Of a stretch of DNA of 64,000 bases, positions 54,605-64,000 are shown piece after piece. The position numbers and the translations under genes were made by a program. This DNA comes from Astrothelium macrocarpum (Eukaryota; Ascomycota; Dothideomycetes; Trypetheliales; Trypetheliaceae): contig JAGEMR010000023.1 of NCBI GenBank assembly GCA_021030915.1, positions 248,001-312,000 on the forward strand, given 5' to 3'. How positions within the stretch are numbered: the stretch's first letter is position 1; every line of letters begins with the position of its first letter. The notes under the pieces are model-generated. The model was not told the origin of the DNA. It saw nothing but the letters and a program-made list of their open reading frames with translations, and searched no databases.

Positions 54605-55343
54605 ATGCCTTCACCAATGATTAATGCGACAATACAAGCTACTATTCTTTCTTCTGTTTCCAATATCCTTGCTCAATTCGTCGAAGCACACCAACAAAAG
54701 GTAGTGTGAAAATCCCCGTTGTACTGCAAACAAGTAGTTTCAAACATCCCAAGCTAATTGCCGCCACCACCGCTGCAGAGGCCGTTCGCTTTCGATCTGA
54801 TCGCATTCATTCGCTTCGTAATCATCACCATCATCACAGTTCCACCAAACTATCTTTGGCAGCAATGGCTTGAGCGGACCTTTCCCGGTCGTAAAGATGT
54901 CGACGATGTGGGCAATGGAAAAGACGAAGAAAACATTGAAATGGCCGAGCAAGGGAAAGAAAAGGTGGAGACATCGAAGCCTCAGAAAAAGAGCAGTCTT
55001 AATATCAAGAACACTGCATTAAAATGGTTCATCGACTGCATTACGCTTGGCGCGTTGTTCAACACGGTCGCTTTCTTGTTGCTTGCCAACCTTCTGAAGG
55101 GGAAAGGCCTTGAACTTACAATGAGAGCTGTTATACATGTATGTCCTGTTGTCTTGGGCGAGAAGCCTTCATCTAATGATTGATCAGGAAACGATTCCAA
55201 TCATCGTGGCAAGTTACAAGCTCTGGCCAATTGCATCGGTTATCAACTTTAGTCTCATACCTGTCGAAAGGCGCATTGTTTTTTTGAGCGCAGTTGGACT
55301 ATGTTGGGGTGTATACATGAGTCTGGTCGCAGTTCGGCAATGA
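54605..55343 (+). CDS. Mpv17/PMP22-family membrane protein
   Basis: Four-helix organelle membrane protein of the Mpv17/PMP22 family (peroxisome or mitochondrion), thought to form channels. Exons are 54605-54700, 54779-55138 and 55188-55343, giving 203 residues. Introns GTAGTG...TGCAG and GTATGT...ATCAG rebuild EAHQQKRPFAFDLIAFIRF and RAVIHETIPIIVASY. The start MPSPMINATIQATILSSVSNILAQ is the normal fungal N-terminus. The family signature is clear at the C-terminus: SYKLWPIASVINFSLIPVERRIVF...WGVYMSL, with the W-P-x-x-x-x-x-N-F and P-x-x-x-R residues present. A charged Asp/Glu/Lys loop (about 75-105) separates helices 1 and 2. Confidence 0.93.
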
Positions 55344-55435
55344 GAAAGTTTCAAAATAACCACATAGAGGTGAGGTGTACCCTAGGCGCTTTGGGAAATT
55401 TAGGTAGGGCCATCACGTTGGAATAGAAAGAATAT

Positions 55436-56273
55436 CTAATACATAGTGAATCCGCCACTGGCGGATATTGTTTGGCCCGTCACCCAGCGCGACTGTTCTT
55501 CAGCTATCCAAGCTACAATCAACGCAATGTCCTCTGCCGTACCGAGGCGATGCTCCATTGGTGTCGTTTTCTTCTGCATTTCGACCAAATCCTTTGGTAT
55601 TGCGTCAAGCATATCTGATGCGGTAGGTCCGGGGGCCACGGCATTCACTGTATGACCGTCCTGGCCCAACTCAGCTGCCAAGTTCCGTGTCATTTGCTCC
55701 AAAGCCCCCTTCGAGGCGCCGTAAAGCGTGAATTGGGCAAAGCCACAACGACCTCCGACCGAGCTAATGTTAATGATCCGGCCGGGTCGGCGAAGATGAG
55801 GATGCACGGCTTGTGTCATGAAAAGCGGTGCACGCACATTGACATCGAATACTGATGCATACATTTCGGGGGTGAGGTCTGGGAGCGGTGCCTGAGCCTC
55901 GACTGCGGCATTGTTGACCAAAATGTCAATGGCATCGCCAAATGCCTTCACAGTTTCTGAGACAATCTTCTTTGGCGATTCAAGAGATCGGAGATCCGCC
56001 TGTATTTTGATCGCGTCCGATCCGTTCTCGAGGGCCTTGATGCTATTCACGGCATCTTCGGCGCCCTTTGTGCTCCTGTCCGATGTGTATGTAATTGCGA
56101 CCTGATTGGATTAGATGTTGGTCACATAACATATGTTAGGCGTGCAATCCTACTTTGGCACCTCGCTTAGCCAATTCTAGTGCCATTACGACACCCAGGC
56201 CACGACTCGCACCGGTGACGATCGCGACTTTGCCCGAGAGTGTAAGCGAGTTCGGAACTGAAGTGCCGCTCAT
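55436..56273 (-). CDS. Classical SDR oxidoreductase
   Basis: NADP(H)-dependent short-chain dehydrogenase of the glucose-dehydrogenase/3-oxoacyl-ACP-reductase-like group; substrate unknown. Exons are 56273-56154 and 56101-55436, giving 261 residues. The 52-nt intron splits strand 2 (RGAK / VAITYTSDRS). Motifs: TGASRGLG (about 22-29), NNAAVEAQAPL, active-site serine in INISSVGGR, catalytic YGASKGALEQ, and the cofactor loop VNAVAPGPTASDM. The C-terminus ends SGGFTMY, as usual. The substrate-loop sequence does not allow a finer call. Convergent with the MPV17-family gene, whose stop is 93 bp away. Confidence 0.92.
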
Positions 56274-57281
56274 GATGAAAGTTTCGAGTCTGATTAGAGA
56301 CTGGAGACAGAAAATCCAATTGAGTGCTGTTCACTTGAAAGATGTCTGCTGAGATGTTTTTATTTACTTGAAGTGGTGAATCTTGTCACGGCCGCAATAG
56401 GTAATTTTTGCGGATTTAACTACACCCACTGTTTGGCCGGTGAATAAAGACATCTGCAACGGAATTAAATCCGATCGGCTATAACAACAAAGTGCTCGGA
56501 ACGCACAATCCGAAAGTTTCCTCGTCCTGCATACACAAATCCTTGCTGAATCGACATGTTATATTAGTCATTATGTATGCTATAGGCCGTAATGCAGAAA
56601 GCCGTGGATGGCAGAAAAATTAATGGCTCGCTACATGCTAGAGAGACTCTCCGCACAATCTGAAGCTATCTGAAAGATTGAACGGTTCATTCAGAAATGC
56701 TTCTAAAGGTTACGCCTTTAATTGGTGTAAGGAACCTTGCTAGTAAGCCGTATATTGGGTTGTATCTCTTCCTTTCCAAAGCAGTTCTCAGTGCAAACCC
56801 TGGTGATAGCTTTAGATCCGAACAATCGTTATGTCCATTTGTTGAGGCATGGTTCATGCAGATACTGCGGGGTGCTGCCGGATTTTACAAATCAAGGGGT
56901 CTGTACTCCATACCTTTAATTCTTGCAACTGCTAATAGCTTGGTTGGATAGTTCAATGTCAAGATACGTTAATGATGTAGCACTAAGAGACTAGTTCAAG
57001 ATGAGATAGATAGGTAGACTAGGTATAAATGCGTACGACCGGTGCCTGTTGCTCCTTTAAAGACAAACCGGCGCGTCCAAGACGGGGATCTCACCGAATT
57101 TGCGGGGCGGACTAAAGTGGATGTCTCCGACCCAACACACCACATTTGGTAAGCCGTGAACAAAACTTCGCAGCTTCCCCTCAGCTGGTCCTGTAAGAAC
57201 CTTCTCGTCAACTGTTCCCATTTCCCTACTTTTTACTCATCTTCACCCCTGTATCTGTTCTTCAGAGTAACCGATATCCTC
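56274..57281. promoter_or_regulatory. Divergent intergenic region between the SDR and EMG1
   Basis: About 1 kb. The longest frame (84 codons at 56697) has no motif. It presumably holds both promoters; a pyrimidine-rich leader (57210-57265) precedes EMG1. Confidence 0.4.
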
Positions 57282-58244
57282 ATGGCGGTAGCAATAGCAA
57301 ACCCAGTATCGTTTAGCATGGGACTTGAACGACACTCTTCTATACAGGAGAGAGAGAGAAAAAGGATTAGTTAGTCCCGGCGTCTCTTTCGGATGTCACT
57401 ACCCGTATATGTGCAACCTTCTACTAACTATGGCAATCTTTCCCTTAGGAACACAATCACTCCCACCTCCAGAATTACCCCAACTGGTCGCTGAGCAACA
57501 TGCACCAATCGCAGCAGCTGACAAGGATACTGGCCGATTAATCGTAGTCCTCTCCAATGCCAGTCTCGAGACTTACCGTGCTTCACACGCAAATGGTAAG
57601 GGTCCGTATGGACGAGAAGACAAATACTCGCTTCTCAACAGCGACGACCATATTGGTGTGATGCGAAAGATGAATCGAGATATCAGCGAAGCTCGACCCG
57701 ACATTACTCACCAAGTGCGTCATTTAATTCAGCATGCTTATTGTTCACTAATCACCGGACCGAATAGTGTTTGTTAACTCTGCTTGACTCACCTGTCAAT
57801 AAAGCAGGAAAGCTGCAAATTTTCATACATACTGCCAAAGGAGTGCTCATCGAAGTCAATCCCACTGTCAGGATTCCACGAACCTTTAAGCGCTTTGCCG
57901 GTCTCATGGTCCAGCTTCTACATCGACTCTCCATCCGGTCTATGGACTCGCAAGAAAAACTTCTCAAGGTCATCAAGAACCCAATTACCGACCATTTACC
58001 TCATGATTGTCGCAAGGTCACACTTAGTTTCGACGCTCCCGTTGTCCGTGTAAGGGACTATGTTTCCGACTTGGGTCCCAAGGAAAGCATTTGTGTCTTC
58101 GTCGGTGCCATGGCCAAGGGAAACGACGATTTTGCCGATGCCTACAAGGATGATTCTATCAGTATCAGCAATTATAGTCTCAGTGCAAGTGTAGCGTGCA
58201 GCAAATTTTGCCATGCCGTGGAAGACCTGTGGGATATCATATGA
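57282..58244 (+). CDS. EMG1: 18S rRNA pseudouridine N1-methyltransferase EMG1/NEP1
   Basis: SPOUT-class methyltransferase that modifies the hypermodified pseudouridine in 18S rRNA; essential in 40S biogenesis in the nucleolus. Proposed exons are 57282-57369, 57449-57714 and 57768-58244, giving 276 residues. The second intron (GTGCGT...AATAG) is certain, since it restores DITHQCLLTLLDSPVNKAGKLQ. The first (GTTAGT...CCTTAG, branch CTACTAAC) gives KRIRTQSLPPPELPQL. An unspliced start at ATG 57430 is the alternative. Core motifs: RLIVVLSNASLETYR, DSPVNKAG, FIHTAKGVLIEVNPTVRIPRTFKRFAGLM, and the SAM-knot FVGAMAKGNDDF followed by ISISNYSLSASVACSKF. Confidence 0.93.
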
Positions 58245-59518
58245 ATCTTTCTATTAGTAACGATTGATGATCTTTATTATGCCCTGGATGGCGGATTTCC
58301 TTTCTTGATGTTATACTCTGTATTAATTGGGACCTTCACTCGGGCTGATGGAAGACCTTTCTTTTCTCTATTGTGGACGGGTGGTGGAGCCCCGATCATA
58401 ACATCGTCGCTCCATTGCTCTGGTCCGCTTTTCATCTTGAGGGGACTGTGAAGTGTGTTTGTTTTTGCAACCAAAACATCAGGCTTTCAACAGACTCAAG
58501 CGATCAATATGCAGGGCACTTCAACTTGCCCTGCATCTTCCTATGTCTTGCTTAGCCGGCCTGTACATTCCTCTACAAAAGTTTGAGCCAACAGAACAGT
58601 TCGGGTGTAGCAGCACGTCTCGAAGTGGCAACTCAGTAATTAATAACAACGAAAAGATCGACATCAAACTCAGCAGCATTGCTTTCATCATACCCATTAC
58701 CCCCGAGATGAAACGATAATCGTTGGTAGAACTTACAAAATGGCTGACCCTGATTCCGCTTGCCAAGTCATACTGGCCCTAGATAGCCTAGATTGAAAGC
58801 AGAAGTCCGTAACTCCCAATCGACATGGCAGTAAACTAGTGTTGTAAGCCGAACGGGCTTGCAAAGCATATTTTCTAGACTTGAGACAGCAAGCTGACGT
58901 ATGATTAATGGCATTTTCAGACGAGGGAGGGAGCATCGAGCATAGACGCACCTAACATTGACGTGAGCTTTTCAAAAATCCTTTGAAGATGCGATTGGAC
59001 CAAGTCCTCGAATTGGAAATCTAGGGCCAGCAACAACGACGGCTCTTAAACTGTGTACGGCTTAACCTTTAGAAAGCCGTCATCTTTACGTAGATCCATG
59101 CTCGGAACGGTGAGGCTGCATGCAAGCCCTGATTCTACGCGCCAACCACGATCTCCACCACTATTTTAGCTGCAGAAAAGCGCTTGACGTCTGCTCACCC
59201 ATACACGGATTGCCATGTCAGCGATGTACAATGACGAGACGACCAGGCGGCCACTTGCAGTAAGTCCCTTTAATAACTTGTGGACTGTCAGGTACCGCTG
59301 CGGCCTCTTTGACAAGGCAGTCCTAAACAACCATCCATTTCGTAGACCCTGAAAAATTCCGAGCCATCTCCGTTTACTACCAAGTCTTTCAATTTATAGG
59401 CTTCACTACATCCTTTTATACGGGCTGCTGCTAAGGACGGTGCCCGCCAGAACTCATTCTTTTCATTCCATTTTTTATTAGTGCAAACTACGGCAATTCT
59501 TCATTCAACATATCGATC
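58245..59518. other. Intergenic region with no certain gene
   Basis: About 1.27 kb. Minus-strand frames here include one with a hydrophobic start (58521-58697, listed separately). The rest shows no motif. The part near 59330-59480 is presumably the promoter of the VOC gene. Confidence 0.4.
58521..58697 (-). CDS. Possible small secreted peptide (weak)
   Basis: A 58-codon frame begins MGMMKAMLLSLMSIFSLLLI, a hydrophobic stretch like a signal peptide, followed by a short cysteine-containing mature part (NCSVGSNFCRGMYR...GRC). No homologous family is recognised and no second exon could be joined in phase. Chance occurrence of such a short frame is likely enough that this is only a candidate. Confidence 0.2.
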   Translation of the reverse strand: MGMMKAMLLSLMSIFSLLLITELPLRDVLLHPNCSVGSNFCRGMYRPAKQDIGRCRAS

Positions 59519-61614
59519 ATGTCAGGATTGAATATCAGTCTTCACGTTTCTCATCTTCCAACCGCTTGCTCTTTCTATCTATCGGCCCTGCAACCATTGG
59601 GTATTCGCTATATCTGTGAAGATGGCGGATGTGTCGGTTTGGGCTCAAAAGGCCCAAGCCTGTATCTTTGTCAAGGAACTCCCCAGTTTGTCTCCATTTT
59701 CATCTTGGTGAAGAACTTGTCGTGATTGACCTATGTAATTGCAGTCGAGTGCCGAGAAGTCGGATTGTTTTTGCTGCTGAAGATCGAATCAGTGTTCGAG
59801 AGGTATATGCTGCAGCTTTAGAAGCTGGAGCCATACCGAGTCAGCCACCAGGATATCGCAGTTCGGATCCAACTGAATTTGGAGCGGCGGTCTTTGACTT
59901 TGATGGAAACGTCATCGAAGCAGTCCTTCCTGGAGAAAATTCATCTGCTGGAACACCGAAGAATGGGACCATCTTGACTTGGACGAACGATGTCACGAGT
60001 CAAACCGCTCGAGCGCCAAGCGCTGTTGCCTCTCGTTCCGCTACACATGATGCCGAGTCAACTGTCTCGTCTGCCAAAAGTCAAAAGTCAGAGGCACCTG
60101 CGCAGTCTGCCACTGAAGGCGACAAAGTCGGACAAACCCTTGCAACCACCTTATTGGGGGTTGCCGCAGGTGCTGCAGTTGCTTATGGATGGAGCAAGCT
60201 TGAAGACGAAATTTGGAAAAAGGAATCATCTGACGCCAAAGCAGAGGCTGAATCGCATTTTGCAAGAAAAGAACAATCCATACGAGATGACAGATCAGAA
60301 ACACGGAGGTCAGCACTCATAGAGCCTGCGAGAAGCGTTGCACGGTCTCAAACGTCTCCTTCAGTAGCCCGAAGTCGAAGCGTTCGAGCAATTGAAGCAC
60401 CCCCCTCCGCTTTATCGGGGCGGAGTAGACGTAGCGGTCCGAGTTTCGTCGACGTACCGGCAAGTGAGATTCGACCGAGTTCCGTGAGGGCCATAGAAGC
60501 AACCCCATCAACACTAAGCGACAGTCGAAGCTCAGCACGGACAATCCGAGCCGCTGAAGAGCCGCCAAGGTCAAGATTATCAGTCAAAAGCCGCACTAGT
60601 CCATCACTGGTTTCCGGGACCACGAATAGAACTGCCAGAACGGCAAAGACTGCCCAAAGTTCCAGAGATGATCCAGGGAATCGCTCAGTGGTCTCTAAAG
60701 CATCCAATAAAACCACCAAGACTGCAGTCACTGCTATAAAAGGTGATCCAGGTAGTCGTTCTGTTGTCTCTGCTGCTGGCAGTAGCAAGACTATCAAAAC
60801 GGCCAAGACTTCAGCGAGCGCCAAAGAAATTATTCCAGAGGACCAGGCCTCTCCACCTAGACCTGAGGGATCAATTACTGTTGCCAGTCCTGACTTATCT
60901 GGTGTCAGCGAAATAATAAAAGAGATGAACAGCGCTCATGAAAGAGCAAATCAACTGTACAACGAATTCCAAGATCTCACTGCTGCGGCTGTTCCTCTTC
61001 CTCCTTCAAAAGCGACAAGTGTTGTTCCGGCTTCACAGAGCGGATCGGCAACTCCTGTACCTGCGCCTGCGTCAAGGGCAGCCAGCAAGGTCTCTCGTCG
61101 ATCAGAGCATCCCTCAGCTGTAGAAGTACCGAGATCAGGGACGAGCCAAATGGCAGGGCCGGCAGAACATCAGTCTGCTGCTGGCGTTCCTCTACCGGTT
61201 TCGAAAGCAAACAGTATTGTCGCTCCTAAATCACATGTCTCCAGCCTACGCGAAACGAAGATTGAAGCAGTGGACCTCGTACCCGAAGTCCCTCCATCCG
61301 CTGGAGAGAAAAACTTGGACGATCTCGAGACATTGATTCCAGACGATAGCGCCTCCAACATTGGCTACTCACCACCGCCACCGCCTCCAAGGCAAAGATC
61401 GCGTTCACGTCACTCAAGACACTCAGATGGCGGTAGACGTAGAGGACACAAGGAGCATGGCGCGCACTGCCAAACGGTGTCTGAAGGGTCTCATGTGAGC
61501 GTTGCTAGGCCAGGCAGACGACATAGGAGGAGAGATAGTGGAGTTGGTCTTGCAACGAGGTCAAAGGGGTTCACATATATCAAGGGAAAGGATTTGATTA
61601 ACGCCGTATTTTGA
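59519..61614 (+). CDS. VOC/glyoxalase-fold protein with long disordered tail
   Basis: Exons are 59519-59685 and 59745-61614, giving 678 residues. The intron (GTTTGT...TGCAG, 59 nt) joins two halves of a vicinal-oxygen-chelate domain: MSGLNISLHVSHLPTACSFYLSALQPLGI and RIVFAAEDRISVREVYAAALEAGAIPS...FGAAVFDFDGNVIEAV (residues 1 to about 140). This resembles the small fungal glyoxalase-like family, but here the fold is followed by about 540 residues of low complexity: an Ala/Gly stretch VGQTLATTLLGVAAGAAVAYGWSKLEDEIWKK (about 200-230), Ser/Arg-rich repeats (SRSVRAIEA, NRTARTAKTA, GSRSVVSA), a helix SEIIKEMNSAHERANQLYNEFQDL, then an SR-rich tail RSRSRHSRHSDGG. Metal ligands and activity cannot be confirmed; function unknown. 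Confidence 0.78.
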
Positions 61615-61894
61615 AATTACGAAACACGACAGCTGGGATGGAACACAGAACAGAACTGACCTTGGGTGGTATCTGTAGCTGACTGGGAGAGGCTATGACG
61701 TCAGAGATTGGCATTTTGCATTTGACCCTTGATTTTCATCTTTTCTTTTAGTTTCATGTCTATCAAATTCAACATGCGCTAGGCGTTGGGTCGGTCACGG
61801 AGCCAGGCTTAACAGACCGTATGTCTCTTACTCTATAGCATTACCACGAAAAAAATTTCAACACATCTTAAGTTTCTTCCATTCCCACGTCGCT

Positions 61895-63032
61895 ATGCTT
61901 CTGCCCGCCTCCCTTGTAGCTTACTCCACCCCACCAACCAACTATATCGGCACCGTCCTCTTCATCGCCTATATCGTCGCTGCTCTCGAGCTCACCAACT
62001 TCCTAACCACCCATCTCCTCTCCCTTCAAGAATCCCGACGCAACAACACTACCACCACCTCATCCAAGTCCTCCACAACTGCCACCGCCTCCCCTTCCTC
62101 CCCACATGTCCTCCTCTTTGCCTCCCTCGCCACCCTCAGCTTCGCGGTCCTCTCCTACCACATGCTGCGCTTCCTCATCGACGACTACACAGGCTGGTGC
62201 GCGAGCAATGGATTCGACACGGCGATCGCGGTCCGCGACGTCATGCCGAAGCTGTGGGCGTGGATGACCGGCTCGATGCTATTTACGGCATTCGCACGGA
62301 CGCTGGTGGGAGATGGGGAAGGGTTGGAGTGGATATGGACGGGGCTGGTGATGGCGGAGATGATGGTGATGGCGCAGTGGATGGGTGTACATGGTGAGAA
62401 ATCCGTTTTTTTCTCTTTCCCGTGCATACTCTTGGAGTCGGATTTGGTCTGAAGATGGAAGTATTGACCATGTTTTCATAGGACGGAAGAGAGAAGTTCC
62501 CCATCTCTGGGCATATTTTGCCATCGGTCAGGTCCTTCCAATATCCTTTGCGCTGAATCTGTTCTTCCTCACGCTTCTCTATCTCCCGAAGCCGGAACCG
62601 AAGGAAAGCGAAGATAGGGAATCTGAAGATGCAGCAACTTTCTCGCTTGTCTCGACGCTGGTCGATCTCGGCCTGGTTAGCCTCTTCATCGTAATACTCG
62701 CCTCCTTGCCTGGCTTACGGGATTCACCGTCCTTTATGCATCTAGTACTCGTGGTACGCTTGCTGCTGTTTGCGCCGTATGTTCTAGAAGGTACTGGTAC
62801 CAGGAGAAATAAGACCGCTAGTCCTTATCTTGTCTGGGTATTGATGAGCGCGGTCGTCACTGGGTTATGCTTTGTAGCTGTGAAATCGGTAGTGCAAAAC
62901 GGATCGAATGCTTCGGACATCTTGGCAGCAGCACGAAAAAATCACGCAGTAGGAGCACTTGTAGATGACATGCTGACAGGGATAGCGAGCATCGGACTGT
63001 GGATTTGGCTAGGTCTATATCGAGATTATTGA
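61895..63032 (+). CDS. Multi-pass membrane protein, function unknown
   Basis: Exons are 61895-62393 and 62482-63032, giving 349 residues. The 88-nt intron (GTGAGA...TCATAG) joins QWMGVHG to RKREVPHLWAYFAIGQVLPISFALN. About eight hydrophobic segments are visible: residues 15-35, 70-90, 115-135, 145-163, 180-205, 230-255, 265-285 and 295-345. The Thr/Ser-rich loop TTTTSSKSSTTATASP lies between the first two. The segment YFAIGQVLPISFALNLFFLTLLYLPKP is a good marker. This looks like an uncharacterised conserved fungal endomembrane protein. The first exon contains a C-to-G skew island. Confidence 0.82.
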
Positions 63033-63083
63033 TCTTGTTAGGACGACCGATAGCAGAAAATCCGTTGTCTTCATCGCTACGGC

Positions 63084-64000
63084 TCATCTTCGACTCTTTC
63101 CTTGCTCTCCTCTTTCAGTCACACTAACAACTTCACCGATACCAGCCTCTTCTTGCTCATTCTCGAGGGCCCGGATCTCCTCACGGCAATCCCAGAACTT
63201 CTCTTTCGCCAGGTCAAAAGCGTCTTTCTTGATCTCTTTGACTGTCTTGTCTTGGTTCTCACGATCACGAAGGGCATCTCCTAAAAGTATGTCCTGCCAC
63301 TGTGGAGAAGTACGTGCGTAAAAGTCCTTTAGAATTTCAAAAGGTCGAGGATGCGGCTTTGAATCTGATAAAGCCGAAGGATCCATTGCCTCCTCCTCAG
63401 TCATTGATGGAGCTGTCGAATCCTCAGTAACAGAAGATTCCGTTGGAGTCGGCGGAATGTTAAGAGAGTCATCTCCTGTTAGAGCTTCTCCGTCCTCCGA
63501 GTCATCGTCTTCGCCAGCTTCGTCCTCGTCCTCGTCACTGTCCTCATCCTCACTACCATGCCATTCAGGTAAATCTCGTTTGTAGATCTCAGTTACACCA
63601 TCAAGCTTATCAAGATCAATGGACCACATCTCATCGAATGTATATTCTGCATCGCCCTTTTCGTAGGTGCCGCCAAAAATATACAACACATCGTCTTGGA
63701 CGGCTAAAGTCGCATTAAATCGGACATGAGGCATCTCGAACGTGATTGTCTTTTGTTGCTTCTCTGGCTCATCATCTTCTTTTGCATAGGATAGTCCAAC
63801 GTCATCCGAGTCCACTTCAGATGTGGCGCCTTTAGTCTCCAGCGCCGCGAGATTTCGCAAAAGTTCTTCTTCTGCGGCTTTCCCTCGTTGCCTTCTTCCG
63901 CGATCAAGTATTGGGGCTGTTCTCGTTTGCTTTTTTGGCTTGCGTAAGTTGAGTCGGAAAAAGCGGTTACGATCGATATTCCATGCATAGAGATCGTTAA
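63084..64000 (-). CDS. KEL3/KLHDC4-like kelch protein, 5' end outside window
   Basis: C-terminal part of a kelch-repeat protein of the Kel3/KLHDC4 type. The minus frame is open from the right edge (NDLYAWNIDRNRFFRLNLRKP) to the stop at 63084, about 305 residues. Kelch elements are NDLYAWNIDRNRF, then a basic insert, then FEMPHVRFNATLAVQDDVLYIFGGTYEKGDAEYTFDEMWSIDLDKL, a classic last blade. A long acidic stretch (EDEDSDEDEDEAGEDDDSEDG) follows, and the family's C-terminal domain RPFEILKDFYARTSPQWQDILLG...KEKFWDCREEIRALE ends the protein. The remaining blades lie beyond 64000. Its stop is 51 bp from the membrane-protein gene. Confidence 0.9.
   Translation of the reverse strand, partial: NDLYAWNIDRNRFFRLNLRKPKKQTRTAPILDRGRRQRGKAAEEELLRNLAALETKGATSEVDSDDVGLSYAKEDDEPEKQQKTITFEMPHVRFNATLAVQDDVLYIFGGTYEKGDAEYTFDEMWSIDLDKLDGVTEIYKRDLPEWHGSEDEDSDEDEDEAGEDDDSEDGEALTGDDSLNIPPTPTESSVTEDSTAPSMTEEEAMDPSALSDSKPHPRPFEILKDFYARTSPQWQDILLGDALRDRENQDKTVKEIKKDAFDLAKEKFWDCREEIRALENEQEEAGIGEVVSVTERGEQGKSRR

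Noticed and set aside
1..64000. tRNA genes, rRNA and CRISPR arrays
   Set aside because: No cloverleaf with A/B boxes was recognised in the gaps by eye, and the only tandem repeats are coding. A tRNAscan run would settle the tRNA question.

Overview
The window is chromosomal DNA of a filamentous ascomycete (Pezizomycotina, possibly Leotiomycetes; the class is my inference). Genes are 1-5 kb apart on both strands. They carry short introns (about 48-120 nt) with GT-AG ends and CTRAY-type branch points, and the gene set (NADPH oxidase B, a HET domain, C2H2/ankyrin proteins, MFS and SDR genes) is typical of moulds. All exon joins given here were worked out by hand from frame continuity plus splice signals.

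Layout. 1-9.2 kb holds housekeeping genes: SKI3 (cut by the left edge), RMI1, an ELYS-like nucleoporin, MDM35 and RRP6. 9.2-19.1 kb is a gene-poor, decayed accessory island. It contains about 3.9 kb without an intact gene, a C2H2 protein facing a broken C2H2-ankyrin gene, a second ankyrin relic, an orphan gene and a MITE-like element with 39-bp inverted repeats. 19.4-25.8 kb returns to ordinary genes: an SDR, the mitochondrial carrier MTM1, an FBXO9/HRT3-type F-box protein and VPS51. 26.8-31.9 kb is a single very large gene joining an Msp1-like AAA+ ATPase to a complete HET (heterokaryon incompatibility) protein. 32.6-44.6 kb carries SYP1, a CAK1/CSK1-type kinase, a ubiquitin-like/AN1 protein, ECO1, ASF1 and a disordered orphan. 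45.2-64 kb carries a proline-rich protein, an alpha/beta hydrolase ending in a PTS1-like NKL, an MFS transporter, NOXB, an MPV17-family protein, a second SDR, EMG1, a VOC-fold orphan, a multi-pass membrane protein and a KEL3-like kelch gene cut by the right edge.

Functional links. SKI3 (cytoplasmic) and RRP6 (nuclear) are both exosome partners, and EMG1 acts in ribosome maturation. ECO1 and ASF1 are both S-phase chromatin factors that share a divergent promoter. RMI1 serves recombination. SYP1, VPS51 and MTM1/MDM35 serve endocytosis, retrograde traffic and mitochondria. No metabolic gene cluster is evident.

Two observations stand out. The first is the AAA-HET fusion, a possible self/non-self or stress-sensing receptor architecture. 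The second is a recurrent compositional structure: at least seven GC-rich islands of about 0.5-1 kb in which the strand switches sharply from C-rich to G-rich. They lie inside otherwise ordinary genes and are not explained by any annotated feature.
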